Source: a bacterium
GTDB taxonomy: Bacteria > Planctomycetota > UBA1135 > UBA2386
Reading direction: 5' to 3'
DNA length: 54,233 bases
Assembly: GCA_030432695.1 (NCBI GenBank)
Contig: JAUILN010000028.1
Span: 1-54,233 of the forward strand
Shown: one piece after another, positions 26,106 to 34,057 of the stretch
Layout of the letters: each line of letters starts with the position of its first letter
How positions within the stretch are numbered: position 1 is the first letter of the stretch
The notes under the pieces: generated by a model
Databases searched by the model: none
What the model was told of the DNA's origin: nothing
What the model saw: the letters and a program-made list of their open reading frames with translations, nothing else
Program-made: the position numbers and the translations under genes

Positions 26106-26837
26106 ATTCTGCGTCGCAGAGTGGGGGTGGCGCGCGAGCCAGGTGCCGCCGGCGAGGGCGAAGAGCGCGAGGCTGAGGAGCTGGTAGAAGCTGAGGCCGA
26201 GGGAGGCGATCTCGGGGTGCGGGCGCCATTCCTCCAGCACCAGGCGGAGCAGCGCGTAGCTGGCGACGTATACGGCAAGGCGACGGCCCCGCTGCCAGTC
26301 GCGGCGGTCGGCGAGCAACAGCACGACTGCGGCCAGGCCGTGGAACAGCGCTTCGATCGCCTGCACCGGGATGCGCGGTGTGCCCGCCGCGTCAGCGAGT
26401 GACCACCACGTCGCATCGCAGCGCACGCCGGCGCAGCAGCCGGTGAACCAGCAGCCGAGCCGTCCACAGCAGAGTGCTATCGCCAGCGGCGCGGCGAACG
26501 CATCGCCGGTCGGGCCGCGGAAACGCATCAGGCGCTTGCCACCTTCGACCGCGATCCAGCCGCCCAGCAGGCCGCCGAGCACGGTCCGGCCACCGATCGG
26601 TCGGGCGCCCGCGGGCAGGCCGGCGAGTTCCTCGGGCGGCGCGCTCCAGCCGAACAGGTCCGCGGGCAGTTGCAGGAACCATGCGCCGAGGATCGCGCCG
26701 CCGAGCGCGAAGAGCTGCAGCGGGCGGCGGCGGTGCGCGTCGAGGCCGGGGGTGGGGCGTTGGAAGTGTGCCGCTATGCCGGCGAGGAGGATGCCGAGCG
26801 CGACGAAGCCGGCGTAGGACCACGAGAAACCGTGCAT
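26097..26837 (-). CDS. Lgt-like membrane protein (diacylglyceryl transferase family, atypical motifs)
   Basis: 246 residues with about seven hydrophobic helices, related to prolipoprotein diacylglyceryl transferase. That enzyme moves diacylglycerol from phosphatidylglycerol to the lipobox cysteine. The family layout is seen in GRTVLGGLLGGWIAVE (about 93-108) and CCGRLGCWFTGCC (about 133-145). In canonical Lgt these positions carry a YRGGMxFHGG-like block and GRxGNFxNxE. Here the His of the first and the Asn residues of the second are missing, and Cys residues replace them. It may be a paralog acting on another substrate. It lies 6 bp downstream of a radical SAM gene on the same strand. Its last codons and TAG stop fall inside the palindromic repeat at site A. 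Confidence 0.75.
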   Translation of the reverse strand: MHGFSWSYAGFVALGILLAGIAAHFQRPTPGLDAHRRRPLQLFALGGAILGAWFLQLPADLFGWSAPPEELAGLPAGARPIGGRTVLGGLLGGWIAVEGGKRLMRFRGPTGDAFAAPLAIALCCGRLGCWFTGCCAGVRCDATWWSLADAAGTPRIPVQAIEALFHGLAAVVLLLADRRDWQRGRRLAVYVASYALLRLVLEEWRPHPEIASLGLSFYQLLSLALFALAGGTWLARHPHSATQNLS

Positions 26838-26843
26838 CGTCGC

Positions 26844-28331
26844 TCAGCTCGGCAGGCCGGCGTCGAGCCGGGCGCGGATGGGGGCGAGCACCCGCTCCTC
26901 GAGGTCGTCGCGGTAGAACAGGTTGTAGGTGTCGAACGGGATGACCCGCTGGCCGTCGGGGTGCGCGATGTGGATGCAGGAGCGGCGGACGCTGCGCAGG
27001 TCGAGGTCGTGCCGGTCGAGGAACTTCATGATCACGATGCGGAACACGTCGCGGTAGCCGAGGCTGCCGCCGAAGCGGGTCGCGAGGCTGTCCATCGATA
27101 CGCCGGGCAGGCAACACAGGAGCTTGCCGAGGGCCGCCGCCGCGCCGCTCGGCCCGTGCGCGGTGCTGAACGCCTCGAACAGCGCCTTGCGTAGCGCTTC
27201 GTCACCCTCGTAGCGAATCGTCGAGCGACCGGCGGTGAGCAGGATCTCGGGATCGATCATCCCGGTGAGCGGGGTGATCGGGGCGATGCCCTGCTCGGTC
27301 TCGCGAGGTCGCCGCAGCGCGTAGGCCATCGCCAGGTTGTCGGGATGGCACGGCACCGGGATCACGTCTTCGGGCGCGAACCAGCCGCCGCACTGCTCCA
27401 GCAGTCGCCGTCGCACCTCGCTGAGCGTCAGGCGGTGGGTCGCCGCGTCGAAGTCGAGGTTGCGGCCGCTGTCCTGCACCGGCTGGAAGGTGATGCCGCG
27501 CACGCACGGCTGCGCGATCGCGTAGCGGAGGATCTCGCCGAGCTCGTCGTCGTTGAGTCCGCGGCGGACGGTCACCACCAGCGTGGTCGACAGGTCGAGC
27601 GCGTTGAGTCGCTCCAACGCGCGCTCGCGGATCCGCCGCAGGTCGGCGCCGCGCAGCACGCGCAGCGGATCCTCACGCAGGCTGTCGAACTGCAGGTAGA
27701 CCTCGAACGCCGGCGCGTACTCCGCCAGCCGCTCGGCGAAGCCGTCCTCCTCGGCGATCCGGACCCCGTTGGTGTTCACCATCAGGTGCTGGATCGGTCG
27801 GCGCCGGCACGCGTCGAGCACCGCGAAGAACTCCGGGTGCAGCGTCGGTTCACCGCCCGAGACCTGCACGATGTCGGGCTCGCCCTCGTTGGCGACGATG
27901 CGGTCGAGCATCCTCTCGATCGTCGCGAGGTCGCGGTGCTGGCCGGCGCGCTCGGGACCGCTCGACGCGTAGCAGGTCGGGCAGCGCAGGTTGCAGGCAT
28001 CGGTGATCTCCAGCAGCGACAGGCAGCCGTGCTGCTCGTGCTCGGTGCAGATGCCGCAGTCGTAGGGGCAGCCCCAGCGGTGCCCGGTGTTGGGGCGGCG
28101 GACCTGCTCGGGAGCCTTGAGGAACTTCTCGCGGCCGAGCCGCCAGTAGTCGGCGTCGTCGGCGAGCAGCACCCGCTCGGGGCCGTGGACTCGGCAGCGC
28201 TTCAGCAGGAACACCTGCCCGTCCTCGATCACCTCCTTGGCCTCGACCGGGTGCAGGCAGGTGCCGCAGAGCGCCGTTGTCGCGCCGTAGAACAGGTAGG
28301 GACGGGTGGGGTGCCGGCAGGCGTTGGTCAT
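26844..28331 (-). CDS. Radical SAM enzyme resembling tetraether/membrane-spanning lipid synthases
   Basis: 495 residues. The radical SAM cluster motif is CNLRCPTC (Cys113, Cys117, Cys120). Ahead of it are extra cysteine motifs: CGTC (22-25), KRCRVHG (Cys46), GCPYDCGICTEH (Cys88, 92, 95) and HGCLSLLEITDACN. This order matches my memory of the Tes/MJ0619 family, which joins lipid tails to make archaeal tetraethers; bacterial relatives are linked to membrane-spanning lipids. SAM-binding SGGEP (about 160) is present, and the C-terminal part keeps LCCLPGVS and RSCIHIAHPDGQRVIPFDTYN, also family-like. The coupling to an Lgt-like gene 6 bp downstream points to lipid chemistry. The substrate is inferred. 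GCDs of the family in heme or cofactor maturation remain an alternative. Confidence 0.8.
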   Translation of the reverse strand: MTNACRHPTRPYLFYGATTALCGTCLHPVEAKEVIEDGQVFLLKRCRVHGPERVLLADDADYWRLGREKFLKAPEQVRRPNTGHRWGCPYDCGICTEHEQHGCLSLLEITDACNLRCPTCYASSGPERAGQHRDLATIERMLDRIVANEGEPDIVQVSGGEPTLHPEFFAVLDACRRRPIQHLMVNTNGVRIAEEDGFAERLAEYAPAFEVYLQFDSLREDPLRVLRGADLRRIRERALERLNALDLSTTLVVTVRRGLNDDELGEILRYAIAQPCVRGITFQPVQDSGRNLDFDAATHRLTLSEVRRRLLEQCGGWFAPEDVIPVPCHPDNLAMAYALRRPRETEQGIAPITPLTGMIDPEILLTAGRSTIRYEGDEALRKALFEAFSTAHGPSGAAAALGKLLCCLPGVSMDSLATRFGGSLGYRDVFRIVIMKFLDRHDLDLRSVRRSCIHIAHPDGQRVIPFDTYNLFYRDDLEERVLAPIRARLDAGLPS

Positions 28332-28475
28332 GGCGGTATGGTTCGGCGGCCGTCGGCCCTCGGGGGATCGTCCGGTGGCTCATCGTCGCCGGTCGCACGT
28401 TGCGTCGGGTGGGCGACCTCCTACATTCCCGCGGCGGGGGCCTCTGCCCGGCCAGGGATCGGCGATGATCTCGGC
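28332..28475. promoter_or_regulatory. Divergent intergenic region
   Basis: 144 bp between the minus-strand radical SAM gene and the plus-strand small membrane protein. Promoters in both directions are expected. No clear -35/-10 pair or palindrome was found by eye. Confidence 0.3.
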
Positions 28476-28694
28476 ATGGACGCTTCCATTCTGGTGCTTT
28501 TGGTAGGGCCCGCATTGCTCGGGTTGGGAGCACTCGTCGCCGGCATCCTGCTGTTGTCCAGGGGCGTGGGGCCCGAGGCGCCGGAAGAGGGGGCGCCGCG
28601 CAGTTCCAGCCTCGCGCTCCGCATCGTCGCCGGGTTCTGCTTCCTGATCGCATTCGGGATCGGCAGCTGCTACGCGGTGATGTTCATGGAGTAG
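28476..28694 (+). CDS. Small two-helix membrane protein
   Basis: 72 residues starting at the ATG at 28476. Two hydrophobic helices are visible: residues about 4-28 (ILVLLVGPALLGLGALVAGI) and about 48-68 (LRIVAGFCFLIAFGIGSCYA). They are joined by a charged loop (RGVGPEAPEEGAPRSS). This is a credible membrane hairpin protein, with no family recognised. The frame is open further upstream, but only as antisense to the radical SAM gene. It sits between that gene and dps, with no overlap. Confidence 0.55.
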   Translation: MDASILVLLVGPALLGLGALVAGILLLSRGVGPEAPEEGAPRSSSLALRIVAGFCFLIAFGIGSCYAVMFME

Positions 28695-28865
28695 CCGCGA
28701 CTGGGGCAGAGCCCCGCGGGTGAGTGGAATGTGCCGATCCTGTCGGAGGCGGCGCCTCCGTCTGGTGGGTTCCCGATCGGGCGGTGCAGTCCTAAAGGAT
28801 CGCGTGAGCGCGACTTCTGCTCGCATCCCGAGGTCTGGCACGGCTCTTGGATCGTGGAGGTGTCC

Positions 28866-29345
28866 ATGGAATCCACCAAGCTCGGAGTCTCTACGGAAGC
28901 TGCGGAACGCGTCTGTGCCCTGCTGCAGGCCGCGCTGTTCGACCTGATCGATCTCAACCTGCAGACCAAGCAGGCGCACTGGAACCTCAAGGGGTCGCGT
29001 TTCCGTTCGGTCCACCTGCAGCTCGACGAGATCCTCGACGACGGTCGGGAGCACGTCGACGACGTCGCCGAGCGCATCACCACGTTGGGTGGCGATGCCG
29101 ACGGCCGCTCGCATGCCGTCGCCTCGAAGAGCCGTCTCGGCAAGTTCCCCGATGGCTTCGTCGCGGTGCGCGACACGGTCGAGATGCTGAGCGAACGTCT
29201 CGCGGCGCTCACCTCGAACCTGCGCAAGGACCTCGGCCAGCTCGCCGAACTCGATCCGATCAGCGAAGACCTCGCGATCGGCGTGATCGGCAGCCTCGAG
29301 AAGCATCAATGGATGCTGCGGGCTCAGCTCCGCGATGACGAGTGA
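28866..29345 (+). CDS. dps: Dps-family ferritin-like DNA-protection protein
   Basis: 159 residues, a mini-ferritin that oxidises and stores iron and protects DNA under oxidative or starvation stress. The ferroxidase signature is clear: KQAHWNLKG (His about 38) followed by HLQLDEILDDGREHVDDVAER (split; Asp and Glu ligands at about 61-72). The four-helix bundle length is normal. The ATG at 28866 is preceded by GTGGAGG at a suitable distance and fits the family's N-terminus; the open frame continues 45 codons upstream without similarity. The 3' end overlaps the convergent SpoU gene by 22 bp. Confidence 0.95.
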   Translation: MESTKLGVSTEAAERVCALLQAALFDLIDLNLQTKQAHWNLKGSRFRSVHLQLDEILDDGREHVDDVAERITTLGGDADGRSHAVASKSRLGKFPDGFVAVRDTVEMLSERLAALTSNLRKDLGQLAELDPISEDLAIGVIGSLEKHQWMLRAQLRDDE

Positions 29346-29971
29346 TCCGCCTCGCCGTCGGTCGGCGTCGGCCGCGCGAAGCGCTGCGGATACTCGTGAC
29401 CCTCGGGCACGAACTCGTGATTCGACGGGGGGACGTACTTCGCCCCCCGGATCGGCCGCTCGCTCATCCGCGCCCAGAGCGCGAACTGGTGCAGGACGAT
29501 CGCGCCCGCCACGTGCACGTTGAGCGACGCCGTGTGTCCGAATTGGCGGATGCGCACCAGGCCATCGCAATGCGCACGTTGCTTGGGTGACAGCCCGTCG
29601 CCCTCGTTGCCGAGCACGAACGCGGTATCGCCGTGGAAGGGCTGCTCCTCCACCGGCACCGCGGCCTCGTCGACCTCGATGCCGACGATCCGGAAGCCGT
29701 CGCCGCGCAGGTGCGCCACCGCCTCGTCGAGCTGGAGGAACGATCGGCGGCGGAGGAACTTGGCCATGCCAACCGACAAGGAGCCCGCGCGGGCGATGCG
29801 GCGCTTGCCGACCACGACCACCTCGTCGACCCCGAACGCATCCGCGGTGCGCAGCAATGCTGCGAGGTTGTGGTCCTTCACCACGTTGCTGAGGAGCAGG
29901 CGCGCGCGACCACGCGCCTGCGGTGCCTGCTCGCCGATCTCTGGTCCTTGGTCGTCTGGTGCTCCGCTCAT
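29324..29971 (-). CDS. SpoU-family (TrmH) RNA 2'-O-methyltransferase
   Basis: 215 residues with a SPOUT trefoil-knot fold, using SAM to methylate a ribose 2'-OH in tRNA or rRNA. The three motifs are present: motif 1 NVVKDHNLAALLRTADAFGV (about 29-48), motif 2 FVLGNEGDGLS (about 119-129), and motif 3 ASLNVHVAGAIVLHQF (about 148-163). The exact target cannot be told from the sequence. The ATG at 29971 is chosen because it overlaps the stop of the upstream histidine kinase gene by four bases (coupled translation); a further ATG lies 13 codons upstream. The C-terminal 45 residues are polar and rich in Pro and Glu. Confidence 0.9.
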   Translation of the reverse strand: MSGAPDDQGPEIGEQAPQARGRARLLLSNVVKDHNLAALLRTADAFGVDEVVVVGKRRIARAGSLSVGMAKFLRRRSFLQLDEAVAHLRGDGFRIVGIEVDEAAVPVEEQPFHGDTAFVLGNEGDGLSPKQRAHCDGLVRIRQFGHTASLNVHVAGAIVLHQFALWARMSERPIRGAKYVPPSNHEFVPEGHEYPQRFARPTPTDGEADHSSSRS

Positions 29972-32900
29972 GTCGTGGTGGGGGTGTCGTGCCGCTGTCG
30001 TTCGGCCCATGCGCTGCGTGCGGTCTCGGCCAGGGCGCGGCCGCTGAACGGTTTCGAGACCCGCGCGGCGCCCGCGATCGGTGCCGGATCATGGTTCGGC
30101 ACCGACGAGCCGCTCACCAGGAAGGCTGGGCGAGGGGTCGACCAGGCGGCTTCCGCCAGGTCCGGACGTTCGGCGAGCCACACGTCTTCCTCGAGCAGGA
30201 CCACGTTCCAGTGACCCGGCTCACCGAGCATCTTCTCCTGCGCTTCCTGCCACGTCTCCGCCTGTTCGGCTTCCACGTGGAGCGCCCGCAGCAGGCGCAC
30301 GGCCGTCCGGCCGACCGCTGCGTCGGCGTCGACCACCAGCACCGCGGGCTGGGTCGGGCGGGCCGTCGAAGCCGGGGCCGTGGTGCTCTGTGGGCCGGTT
30401 GCCGGGCCCGCGGGTTCGAGGGGCAGCCACACCCGGATGTGCGTGCCGTCACCCGGTTCGCTGTCGATCTCGAGGAAGCCACCGTGCGCGTGGACGTTGC
30501 CGACCACGGCGGCCATCCCGAGTCCGCGCCCGAGGCCCTTGGTGCTGAAGAACGGATCGATGATGTGCTTCATGCCGTCCTCCGAGATCCCGATGCCGTC
30601 GTCGATCACCTCCAGGACCACGTAGGTACCCGGTGGCACGTGCGCGCCGAGGCTCACCGCGCGCGGGGCCGTCAGCCGCTGCACGCCGGTGCGGAGCACG
30701 ATCGCCCCGCCGTCGTCGTGCAGTGCCTCTGCAGCGTTGACGATCAGGTTGAGCAGGACCTGGCGGAGGCGGGTCGCGTCGGCCTTGAACCTCGGTAGCT
30801 CCGGGTCGAGCTGGAGGCTGATCGTCGCGGTGTCGGGGATCGACTTGCCGAGCACCCGCGACATCTCGGCGGTGATCTCGGAGAGATCCACCTCCTCGAT
30901 CCTCTGGACGCCCCGCCCGGAGAACGACAGCAGCTGCTCGCAGAGGTCCGCGCCGCGACGGACCGCGAGTTCGATCGACTCCGTCGCTTCTCGGGTCTCG
31001 GGCAGTGCAGGCACGAAGGTGTTCAGCGCATCCAAGTTGCCCGAGATCGCGGTGAGCAGATTGTTGAAATCGTGGGCGACCCCGCCGGCGAGGCGGCCGA
31101 GGCCTTCCAGCTTGCTCAGGTCGTGGGTTCGCGCCTCGAGCGTGCGACGCTCCTCGGCCGTGCGGACCTCGGAGGTCTGGTCGAGCAGGGCCAGGATCAT
31201 GCGCTTCCAGTCGCGCTCGTATCCGGGTGGCACGGCGAGCTCGAGGCGCACATGGACGACACGGCCATCGAATGCCTTCAGACTGCAATGGTCCGAGATC
31301 GACGTATTGCCTGCCGCCAGCCGATGGAACACGCGGCTCATCATCGCCAGCGTGTCGTTGGTGAACAGGTGGGCGATGCGATCCTGCAGCGTGGCTCGGT
31401 CGGTTGCTCCGACCAGCTGCAGTGCCGCTTCGTTGACGTCGTTCAGGTGCGTGAGTTCGACCAGTCGCATCATCTGGTCGGGATGGGCCTCGAGGTGGTT
31501 GCGCAGCGGCATGGCGGCGGACTCGACGACCTCGTCGAGCGCGGCGCGGACCGCGCTGCCGTCGATGTCCCACAGCGGCGCCGGGCAGCGATGGAACGTC
31601 GTCGACAGCCACGCCGCGGCCTGCTCCGCGGCCTTGCGCTGCGCCTCCATCTGTTCGGTGCGCCGGGCGACCTCCTGTTCCAGGGCTGCGTTGCGTCGAC
31701 GCAGTCGAGTCGCGGCGAAACGGGTTGCCAGGAACGCGAGAGCCGCGATCCCGAGTGCCGCGAACAGCCAGGCCAGCGGGCGATGCCAGAACGAGCGTGG
31801 AATGTGGAACGGCTCCTGCCAGGCGAGAATCTGGCTGCCGTCGGCGGTCGCGACTTCGATGTCGATGAGGTGCGCTCCGGGCGGCACGCGCTGCCACGCG
31901 AACCTGCCGTTGGTCTGCCAGCCCGGAAAGTGTGAGTCGATCGATTCGATGCGTGCACGTGCTGCGGCCGGTCGCGCGACGCCGGGGCGCGACGGCGCGA
32001 TGCGGAGCCGCACCGACGTCCTGCCGGAGCTCCAGAGACCGTTCGCCGGGTCGATCTCGATCTCCACTGCGGGCCGGGCTTCGGGTGTGACGGCCTCGAT
32101 CCGATCGACCTCGACGCGGAGCACCTCGTTGTCGCGAGCCAGCCAGGCCACCAGTGCGTCGGGGTCCGTATCGCAATACACCTGCTGCGGAGCACCCGGC
32201 GAGTCGATGTCGCGGCGCAGCGAGGTCGTGCGGCCCGCGGAGTCGAGCAGCCACAGCGCACGCCGATCGGCCAACAGCACGCGGCCGCTGGCATGCGAGG
32301 CGCCGATGTGGAGTTCGTGCGATCCGCGCGGCAGTCCCCGGCGCGCCTCGGCGAATGCCTCGGTGAACGGTCGATCGGTCGGAGCACCGGGGCGCAGTGC
32401 GAAGAGGCGGTCGTCACAGAGCAGCTCGAGATCGCCTGCTCCTGCCATCGGCATCAGGCGCCATGGATTCGGGGGCGACCAGCTTCGTGTCTGTGGGCGA
32501 TCTTCGGTCTCTGCGTGCAGCACGGCGAGAAGCCGGCCCGCTCCCGCGCCGACCCACAGCGTGCCGTCCGGTGCGGTCTCCAGAGCGCCGATCGGTCCGC
32601 AGTCGAGTTCGATGGGGACTGCGGGATCCCAGTCGTCGCCGTTGCGGCGGATCCGGAACAGACCGTCGCTTCCGCCGACGAACACGACGTCGGGGTCGAT
32701 GCGGGAGCGGGCCGCTCGGGTGACCGACTTCTCCAGGAGGACGGCGACGGTCTCCCCGCCGCGCAGCGCGACGACGTTCGGTGGGGTGCACGCGATCAGC
32801 AGGTCGTCGAACGGCAGCAGGTCCCAGCAACCGATCGGGTGGTGGGGATCGGTGACGAAGCGGGCGGGCTCGCGCGGTGAGCGCGCCGGGAGCAGGTGGA

Positions 32901-33975
32901 ACAGTCCCTCGTCGGTCCCCACGTGCAGGATGCCGTCGTGGCGGGCGATCGCGAGCGGGCGGCCGCGGATCCCCTGGTCGGTGCCGAACCGACTCCAGGG
33001 CGAGTGCAGATCGACGACCGTGGTGCCGCGGTTGGTCGACAGCCACACCGTACCGTCCTCGTCGAGCCGGAGGGAATGGACCCGGTCGCTCGGCAGTCCT
33101 TCGCCGCGGGTCAGTCTGCGCCGGAGCCCGCGTCGGTTCGGGTCGACCTCGAGAAGTCCATGGCCGGCGGTCGCGAGCAGGAGCCGATCGTGGTCGGCGA
33201 GTGCGTCCAACACGACCAGATGGGGCAGTTGCTCGGAGAGGTCCAGGAGTCCACCGGACTCGGCGGCGATCCGGCCTGCCGAGTCGACCGTCAGGAGTTC
33301 GCCCCGCCACTCGACGCAAGCGATCGGCGGGGTCATCGACTCCGCGGCAGTGCGCGGCACGCTGGCCCAGGAGCCTTCAGGTGTCAGGGACTCGAGTCCG
33401 GACCGGGTCCGCGCGGCGTACAGCGCGCCGTCCACCGTGCCGAGCGCCTGGTAGGAATCGCCGTGCGGATCGGTCGACCATCGTGTGGCGGTGTGGTTCG
33501 CCGGGTCGAGCAGGACGGTGCAGCCCGACGACTGGAAGGCGACCTTTCCGGCGAGGATCGTCGAGCGCTTCAGGTCACCCAGCTGGGCGCGCTGCGCTTC
33601 GGGGAGCCATTCGAGCAGCGGCTCCAGGTGCCAGGCCGGACCCGGGTCGTGCACGATCCGTCCGAACGAGCCGAAGCACGACCAGTAGATCGTGCCGTCG
33701 GGTGCGCTCGCCAGGGCGCGGACGACCGCCGGTGCCACGACGCGGGTCCAGGTCGCGCCGTCGTAGCGATGCAGGGCGGCGTCGCTGATCGCCAGCCAGA
33801 TGCTGCCGTCCTGGTCGCGCGCGCTCGACCATGCCTGCGACGGCGCATCGTGTCCGGCCGGATTGAGCGTGCGCAGTGGTGGCGTTCCGGCCTCCACGCT
33901 CCGCTGCGCGGCGAGCGATGCGGTCGCCCAGGCTACGAGCAGGCAGCAAAGCAGTGGCCCCGACATCGCTCTCAT
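29968..33975 (-). CDS. Hybrid sensor histidine kinase with two-component propeller and an altered receiver
   Basis: 1335 residues. A signal peptide (SGPLLCCLLVAWATASLAAQ) leads to a periplasmic region of propeller repeats (about 40-650; DGTVWLSTNRG, DGTLWVGAG, DGSIWLAI) and a Y_Y_Y-like domain. A transmembrane helix lies near 740-765, then a coiled coil, a PAS-like region (about 800-945), and a HisKA domain with the phospho-acceptor His968 in GGVAHDFNNLL. The ATPase domain has NLIVNAAEAL, DDGIGIS and GLGRGLGMA. The C-terminal receiver (about 1220-1335) keeps an acidic pair (VVDADA) and the Lys (VSKPF). The usual Asp after the third strand is Glu1262 (NVVLLEED). The kinase should be active, but its own receiver probably cannot be phosphorylated normally. 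It overlaps the SpoU gene by four bases. Confidence 0.92.
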   Translation of the reverse strand: MRAMSGPLLCCLLVAWATASLAAQRSVEAGTPPLRTLNPAGHDAPSQAWSSARDQDGSIWLAISDAALHRYDGATWTRVVAPAVVRALASAPDGTIYWSCFGSFGRIVHDPGPAWHLEPLLEWLPEAQRAQLGDLKRSTILAGKVAFQSSGCTVLLDPANHTATRWSTDPHGDSYQALGTVDGALYAARTRSGLESLTPEGSWASVPRTAAESMTPPIACVEWRGELLTVDSAGRIAAESGGLLDLSEQLPHLVVLDALADHDRLLLATAGHGLLEVDPNRRGLRRRLTRGEGLPSDRVHSLRLDEDGTVWLSTNRGTTVVDLHSPWSRFGTDQGIRGRPLAIARHDGILHVGTDEGLFHLLPARSPREPARFVTDPHHPIGCWDLLPFDDLLIACTPPNVVALRGGETVAVLLEKSVTRAARSRIDPDVVFVGGSDGLFRIRRNGDDWDPAVPIELDCGPIGALETAPDGTLWVGAGAGRLLAVLHAETEDRPQTRSWSPPNPWRLMPMAGAGDLELLCDDRLFALRPGAPTDRPFTEAFAEARRGLPRGSHELHIGASHASGRVLLADRRALWLLDSAGRTTSLRRDIDSPGAPQQVYCDTDPDALVAWLARDNEVLRVEVDRIEAVTPEARPAVEIEIDPANGLWSSGRTSVRLRIAPSRPGVARPAAARARIESIDSHFPGWQTNGRFAWQRVPPGAHLIDIEVATADGSQILAWQEPFHIPRSFWHRPLAWLFAALGIAALAFLATRFAATRLRRRNAALEQEVARRTEQMEAQRKAAEQAAAWLSTTFHRCPAPLWDIDGSAVRAALDEVVESAAMPLRNHLEAHPDQMMRLVELTHLNDVNEAALQLVGATDRATLQDRIAHLFTNDTLAMMSRVFHRLAAGNTSISDHCSLKAFDGRVVHVRLELAVPPGYERDWKRMILALLDQTSEVRTAEERRTLEARTHDLSKLEGLGRLAGGVAHDFNNLLTAISGNLDALNTFVPALPETREATESIELAVRRGADLCEQLLSFSGRGVQRIEEVDLSEITAEMSRVLGKSIPDTATISLQLDPELPRFKADATRLRQVLLNLIVNAAEALHDDGGAIVLRTGVQRLTAPRAVSLGAHVPPGTYVVLEVIDDGIGISEDGMKHIIDPFFSTKGLGRGLGMAAVVGNVHAHGGFLEIDSEPGDGTHIRVWLPLEPAGPATGPQSTTAPASTARPTQPAVLVVDADAAVGRTAVRLLRALHVEAEQAETWQEAQEKMLGEPGHWNVVLLEEDVWLAERPDLAEAAWSTPRPAFLVSGSSVPNHDPAPIAGAARVSKPFSGRALAETARSAWAERQRHDTPTTT

Positions 33976-34057
33976 CGAAGGGCAGGATAGACGATCCCGA
34001 GCGGGTTGCTCGTGGGCTCGCTCGGAATCGGCGGGCGACGTCCGGGCATCCCCCGAT

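Noticed and set aside
28836..28851. Sigma-54-like promoter TGGCACG-N4-TTGGA before dps
   Set aside because: The -24 half is perfect, but the -12 half has GG for GC. The predicted transcript would start about four bases before the ATG and would lack the ribosome binding site.
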